From: an uncultured Devosia sp. | GTDB lineage: Bacteria > Pseudomonadota > Alphaproteobacteria > Rhizobiales > Devosiaceae | Assembly (NCBI GenBank): GCA_946480655.1 | Contig: CAMLKN010000118.1 | Span: 1-6,974, forward strand | Direction: 5' to 3' | Length of the DNA: 6,974 bases | Part shown: piece after piece, positions 6,086 to 6,974 of the stretch | Layout: each line of letters starts with the position of its first letter | Numbering within the stretch: the stretch's first letter is position 1 | The notes under the pieces: generated by a model | Told to the model about the DNA's origin: nothing | Seen by the model: only the letters and a program-made list of their open reading frames with translations | Databases searched by the model: none | Program-made: the position numbers and the translations under genes

Positions 6086-6700
6086 ATGGCTGTGACTTTG
6101 ACCACGCCCAACACGCTGCTCGGTGCATTCCAGCCCAAGAGTGACGTCGCCAAGCTGGCAACCAATGCCGCGATCGTGCTCATCGGCACCATGCTGATCG
6201 CCGCTGCTGCAAAGATCACCGTTCCGGTCATGCCGGTTCCGTTCACGATGCAGAGCTTCGCCATTGCCGCTCTCGCCGCTGCCTTCGGCATGCGCATCGG
6301 CGTTGCCACCGTCGCCGCCTATCTCATCGAAGGCGCCATGGGTCTGCCGGTCTTCGCCACTGGCGGCGGCCTTGCCTACCTCGTCGGCCCGACCGGCGGC
6401 TTCCTCATCGGCTTCCTGGCCCAGGCTGCCATCATCGGCTATGCGGCCGACCGTGGCGCTTCCGGCCGCCCCTTCACCCTGTTCGGCGCCATGCTTGTGG
6501 CTTCTGCCGTGCTCTATGCCTTCGGCTTTGCCTGGCTCGTGGCCATGGCTGGCCAGGCCGCCTGGGTCGACCAGACCAATGTCGTCGCCTCGGCCTTCGC
6601 CAAGGCCGTGCAGCCCTTCCTGATCTGGGACACGCTCAAGATGGCCTTTGCTGCCCTGACCGTGACCGGTCTGTGGGGTCTCTTCGCCTCCAAGCGCTGA
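6086..6700 (+). CDS. bioY: Biotin transporter substrate-binding subunit BioY (ECF S component)
   Basis: A 204-residue, strongly hydrophobic inner-membrane protein with about six predicted helices. It carries the BioY hallmarks: PVPFTMQSFAI (51-60), AYLIEGAMGLPVFATGGG (78-95), GPTGGFLIGF (101-110), and a last-helix WDTLK with Asp182 and Lys185. BioY binds biotin and works with the ATPase BioM and permease BioN, or with shared ECF modules. Some solitary BioY proteins are reported to transport biotin alone. No bioM or bioN lies in the window: the gene is monocistronic, with a divergent gene on its left and a terminator on its right. Codons favour C-ending forms (GCC, ATC, CTC), perhaps reflecting good expression. 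No BioR box (TTATMKATAA) is visible in 5992-6085, so control by BioR at this promoter is unsupported. Family assignment is confident; solo versus partnered transport is unresolved. Confidence 0.96.
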   Translation: MAVTLTTPNTLLGAFQPKSDVAKLATNAAIVLIGTMLIAAAAKITVPVMPVPFTMQSFAIAALAAAFGMRIGVATVAAYLIEGAMGLPVFATGGGLAYLVGPTGGFLIGFLAQAAIIGYAADRGASGRPFTLFGAMLVASAVLYAFGFAWLVAMAGQAAWVDQTNVVASAFAKAVQPFLIWDTLKMAFAALTVTGLWGLFASKR

Positions 6701-6720
6701 CAGTTTCCGACACCAAATCG

Positions 6721-6750
6721 AAAGGGCCGGTGCTCAGCACCGGCCCTTTT
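6721..6750 (+). terminator. Intrinsic terminator of bioY
   Basis: A 13-bp perfect stem pairs 6721-6733 with 6737-6749 (AAAGGGCCGGTGC with GCACCGGCCCTTT) around loop TCA. TTTT then GCTTT follows on the plus strand. It sits 20 nt after the bioY stop. The A-run on the other side means it could also act on leftward transcripts. Confidence 0.93.
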
Positions 6751-6974
6751 GCTTTGCCTCAAGGGAAGCCCTGCAACCAGCCTCCGGGATGAGTGCCCTC
6801 CTGCGCTTCCCGTTTGGCCCGGCCGCTCTGATTTGAACGCGGCCAAAAAAGAGGCCCACATCTGGCCCAGCGGGTGTGATCGCGAGAAAGCTGTTCCGGC
6901 TCCAGCACAGCAGCCTCGACGAGCAGTGGATGGATGGTGATATTATTCATAATGTGATCAACATCGCTTCAATA
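6751..6974. other. Gene-free stretch to the window end
   Basis: I find no supportable gene on either strand. A 63-codon leftward frame (6759-6950) lacks a ribosome binding site and has no recognisable motif. The stretch holds an inverted repeat (GGCCGC at 6821-6826, GCGGCC at 6839-6844) followed by AAAAAA (6845-6850). It also has several GGCC-rich segments, and a sharp shift to AT-rich sequence after about 6935, as expected ahead of a gene outside the window. Confidence 0.5.
6943..6952. promoter_or_regulatory. AT-rich palindrome resembling a BioR operator
   Basis: TTATTCATAA has perfect TTAT/ATAA half-sites. The alphaproteobacterial BioR consensus is TTATMKATAA; here the two central bases are TC instead of (A/C)(G/T), so it is near but not a full match. 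Outer TGAT (6938-6941) and ATCA (6957-6960) extend the dyad imperfectly. It may belong to the promoter of the next gene to the right. Confidence 0.3.

Noticed and set aside
6081..6095. Four-codon upstream ORF overlapping the bioY start, as a regulatory uORF
   Set aside because: The ATG at 6081 is only 1 nt after the bioY ribosome binding site, too close for efficient initiation, and is most likely a chance ATG.
6821..6844. Possible tRNA T-arm on the minus strand (GTTCAAATC between pairing arms)
   Set aside because: The arms are 6 bp with a 12-nt loop, unlike the 5-bp/7-nt T-arm, and no acceptor, D or anticodon stems could be laid out around it.
6821..6850. GGCCGC/GCGGCC hairpin followed by AAAAAA, as a terminator
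   Set aside because: On the plus strand A residues, not T residues, follow the stem, and on the minus strand the T-run precedes it. Neither orientation gives a normal intrinsic terminator.

Overview
The window is high-GC DNA with tightly packed genes on both strands. It reads as an ordinary chromosomal segment of an alphaproteobacterium, probably order Hyphomicrobiales. The grounds are the style of the proteins, a lone bioY, and palindromic intergenic elements of the CCTCGGGC/ACCCGAGG type. A Devosia-like genus is only a guess. I see no transposase, integrase, phage gene, CRISPR array, rRNA or convincing tRNA.

Left part (1-2887). A rightward YedK/HMCES-type SRAP gene (94-843) shields abasic sites in single-stranded DNA. 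It ends 5 bp from a leftward two-gene unit. That unit, read right to left, is a D-2-hydroxyacid dehydrogenase of the FAD type 4 family (1469-2887), most like D-2-hydroxyglutarate dehydrogenases, followed by a hemerythrin-domain protein (849-1472). The two overlap by 4 nt (GTGA), so translation is probably coupled.

Middle (2888-5067). A divergent promoter region with two inverted repeats separates the dehydrogenase from a rightward histidine phosphatase gene (3013-3654). Chorismate synthase aroC (3703-4824) follows 48 bp later in the same direction. A 243-bp gene-free stretch then holds several hairpins, including two inverted copies of a 19-bp palindromic element.

Right part (5068-6974). A leftward metallo-beta-lactamase-fold hydrolase of the LACTB2 type (5068-5991) diverges from bioY (6086-6700), the membrane substrate-binding subunit of biotin ECF transporters. 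The 94-bp gap between them holds a strong GC-rich hairpin in the presumed bioY leader. bioY ends in a textbook intrinsic terminator (6721-6750). The last 224 bp hold no gene I can support. Near the end is an AT-rich palindrome, TTATTCATAA, that resembles but does not fully match the alphaproteobacterial BioR operator.

Most genes are recognisable housekeeping or metabolic functions, and I did not find a convincing new system. The best leads are a sliding-clamp-binding motif at the extreme C-terminus of the SRAP protein, the dehydrogenase-hemerythrin coupling, and the bioY leader hairpin with the downstream BioR-like palindrome.
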